Shown piece by piece: positions 5,591 through 6,476 of a DNA stretch of 6,476 nucleotides (position 1 is the first letter of the stretch; each line of letters opens with the position of its first letter). The stretch is taken from contig DJGG01000165.1 in NCBI GenBank assembly GCA_002432195.1, positions 1 through 6,476 on the forward strand. Direction: 5' to 3'. Made by a program: the position numbers and the translations under genes. Below the pieces are notes generated by a model that was given only the letters and a program-made list of their open reading frames with translations, did no database searches and was not told the DNA's origin. The stretch is from Desulfobacteraceae bacterium UBA5852. GTDB lineage: Bacteria; Desulfobacterota; Desulfobacteria; Desulfobacterales; UBA5852.

Positions 5591-6476
5591 ATGCATGCGT
5601 TCGACCCCGAACAGGCGCTGGTGGAAGTACGGCGGGAATTCGGCGAGCACGGAGGGGTGACCCCGTCCATCGCCCGCTCGGCCACCTTCACGGTCATGGA
5701 CCCGGCCACCCTCCCCAAGATCTTCCAGGGATTGCGGGGCCCCGACAAGGGGGGCTGCTACCTCTACAGCCGCCACTTCAACCCCACGGTCCACGTGCTG
5801 GGGCGGTATCTGGCGGCCATGGAGAACACCCCCTACGCCCTCTGCACGGCCAGCGGCATGGGGGCCATCTCCACCACCCTGCTGCAGCTCTGCCGCGCCG
5901 GGGATCACATCGTGGCCAGCCATACCATCTACGGCGGCACCTACGCCCTGCTCCACGACCTGTTCCCCGAACTGGCCATCCAGACCACCTTCGTGGACCC
6001 CACGCGCCTGGAGGATTTCGAGGCCGCCATGCGGCCCGAGACCCGCCTGCTGTACACCGAAACCATCGGCAACCCCACCCTGGCCGTGTCCGACATCCCG
6101 GGGCTGGCGGACCTGGCCCACCGCCGGGGCGTGAAGCTGGTGGTGGACAACACCTTCTGCCCCATGGTGGTGTCCCCCGCCGTCCTGGGGGCCGACGTGG
6201 TGGTCCAATCCCTCACCAAGTTCATCAATGGCGCCAGCGACCTGCTGGCCGGGGTCATCTGCGCCGACAAGGATTTCATCCTGCGGCTGATGGACCTGCA
6301 CACCGGCCGCATGATGCTCCTGGGGCCCACGATGGACCCCCAGGCGGCCTTCGACGTCATCCAGCGCCTGCCGCACCTGGCCGTCCGCATCCGCGAGCAC
6401 GGCCGCCGGGCCCTGGCCATGGCCCAGCGGCTGGAGGCCCTTGGAGTGACCGTGGTGTACCCTGGGCTGCCCTCCC
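5591..6476 (+). CDS. Cys/Met-metabolism PLP-dependent enzyme, gamma-lyase-like (3' end cut by window)
   Basis: The first 295 residues of a roughly 400-aa family member are present, running off the right edge. The family cleaves or exchanges the gamma or beta substituent of sulfur amino acids (methionine gamma-lyase, cystathionine gamma-synthase and relatives) in the cytoplasm. Visible signatures are Y59-S60-R61 in Y-S-R-H-F-N-P-T (phosphate contact from the neighbouring subunit), S88-G89-M90, Y114 stacking on the cofactor, D186 in V-V-D-N-T-F, and the PLP lysine K210 in S-L-T-K-F. The active-site Cys of Pseudomonas putida methionine gamma-lyase (C116, in Y-G-C-T) is G116 here (Y-G-G-T), as in gamma-synthases and cystathionine lyases, so canonical methionine gamma-lyase activity is not assured. 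The start is firm: GAGGAGG ends five bases before ATG 5591. It begins 10 nt after the kinase stop and is almost certainly in the same operon. The exact reaction is undecided. Confidence 0.94.
   Translation, partial: MHAFDPEQALVEVRREFGEHGGVTPSIARSATFTVMDPATLPKIFQGLRGPDKGGCYLYSRHFNPTVHVLGRYLAAMENTPYALCTASGMGAISTTLLQLCRAGDHIVASHTIYGGTYALLHDLFPELAIQTTFVDPTRLEDFEAAMRPETRLLYTETIGNPTLAVSDIPGLADLAHRRGVKLVVDNTFCPMVVSPAVLGADVVVQSLTKFINGASDLLAGVICADKDFILRLMDLHTGRMMLLGPTMDPQAAFDVIQRLPHLAVRIREHGRRALAMAQRLEALGVTVVYPGLPS

Noticed and set aside
5513..6400. Minus-strand open frame opposite the PLP enzyme
   Set aside because: The plus strand carries the conserved PLP fold with YSR, D186 and K210; the antisense frame has only Gly/Val/His-rich sequence.

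Overview
The window is GC-rich bacterial DNA with dense genes and short gaps. The outer-membrane lipoprotein Pal shows a Gram-negative cell. A core-only tyrosine recombinase, an iron-type alcohol dehydrogenase followed by a soluble hybrid histidine kinase, and a gamma-lyase-like PLP enzyme together recall Desulfobacterota (former Deltaproteobacteria). That assignment rests on remembered family resemblance, not on a marker gene, so it is tentative.

Layout. (1) 5-523, plus strand: a secreted DUF4124 protein with a long charged coiled coil; its true start may lie left of the window. (2) 574-1164, minus strand: pal, convergent with the first gene. An 11-bp GC-rich hairpin with a GCAA loop lies between the two stops. 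Pal has a good sigma70-type promoter about 105 bp upstream and a structured leader. (3) 1333-1530, plus strand: a possible 65-aa protein with one membrane helix. (4) 1531-1817: no convincing gene, but a 124-bp nested inverted-repeat element. (5) 2593 down to 1818, minus strand: a two-gene unit, a 57-aa basic beta-rich protein and a 201-aa tyrosine recombinase whose start overlaps the previous stop (ATGA). The recombinase has only the catalytic domain and lacks two usual active-site residues. (6) 2594-2810: a divergent control region with a TTGACA-N17-TAAGAT promoter on the plus strand. (7) 2811 to the right edge, plus strand: a tight three-gene unit of iron-type alcohol dehydrogenase, PAS/HisKA/HATPase/REC hybrid kinase, and Cys/Met-metabolism PLP enzyme (cut by the window).

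How the genes may work together. The left part is cell-envelope maintenance. The right part looks like one operon: the dehydrogenase and kinase frames overlap by 17 nt, and the PLP gene starts 10 nt after the kinase stop. A soluble kinase between two metabolic enzymes suggests a link between an internal signal and sulfur amino acid or aldehyde/alcohol metabolism; this is inference. No tRNA, rRNA, CRISPR array, complete insertion sequence or attachment site was seen.
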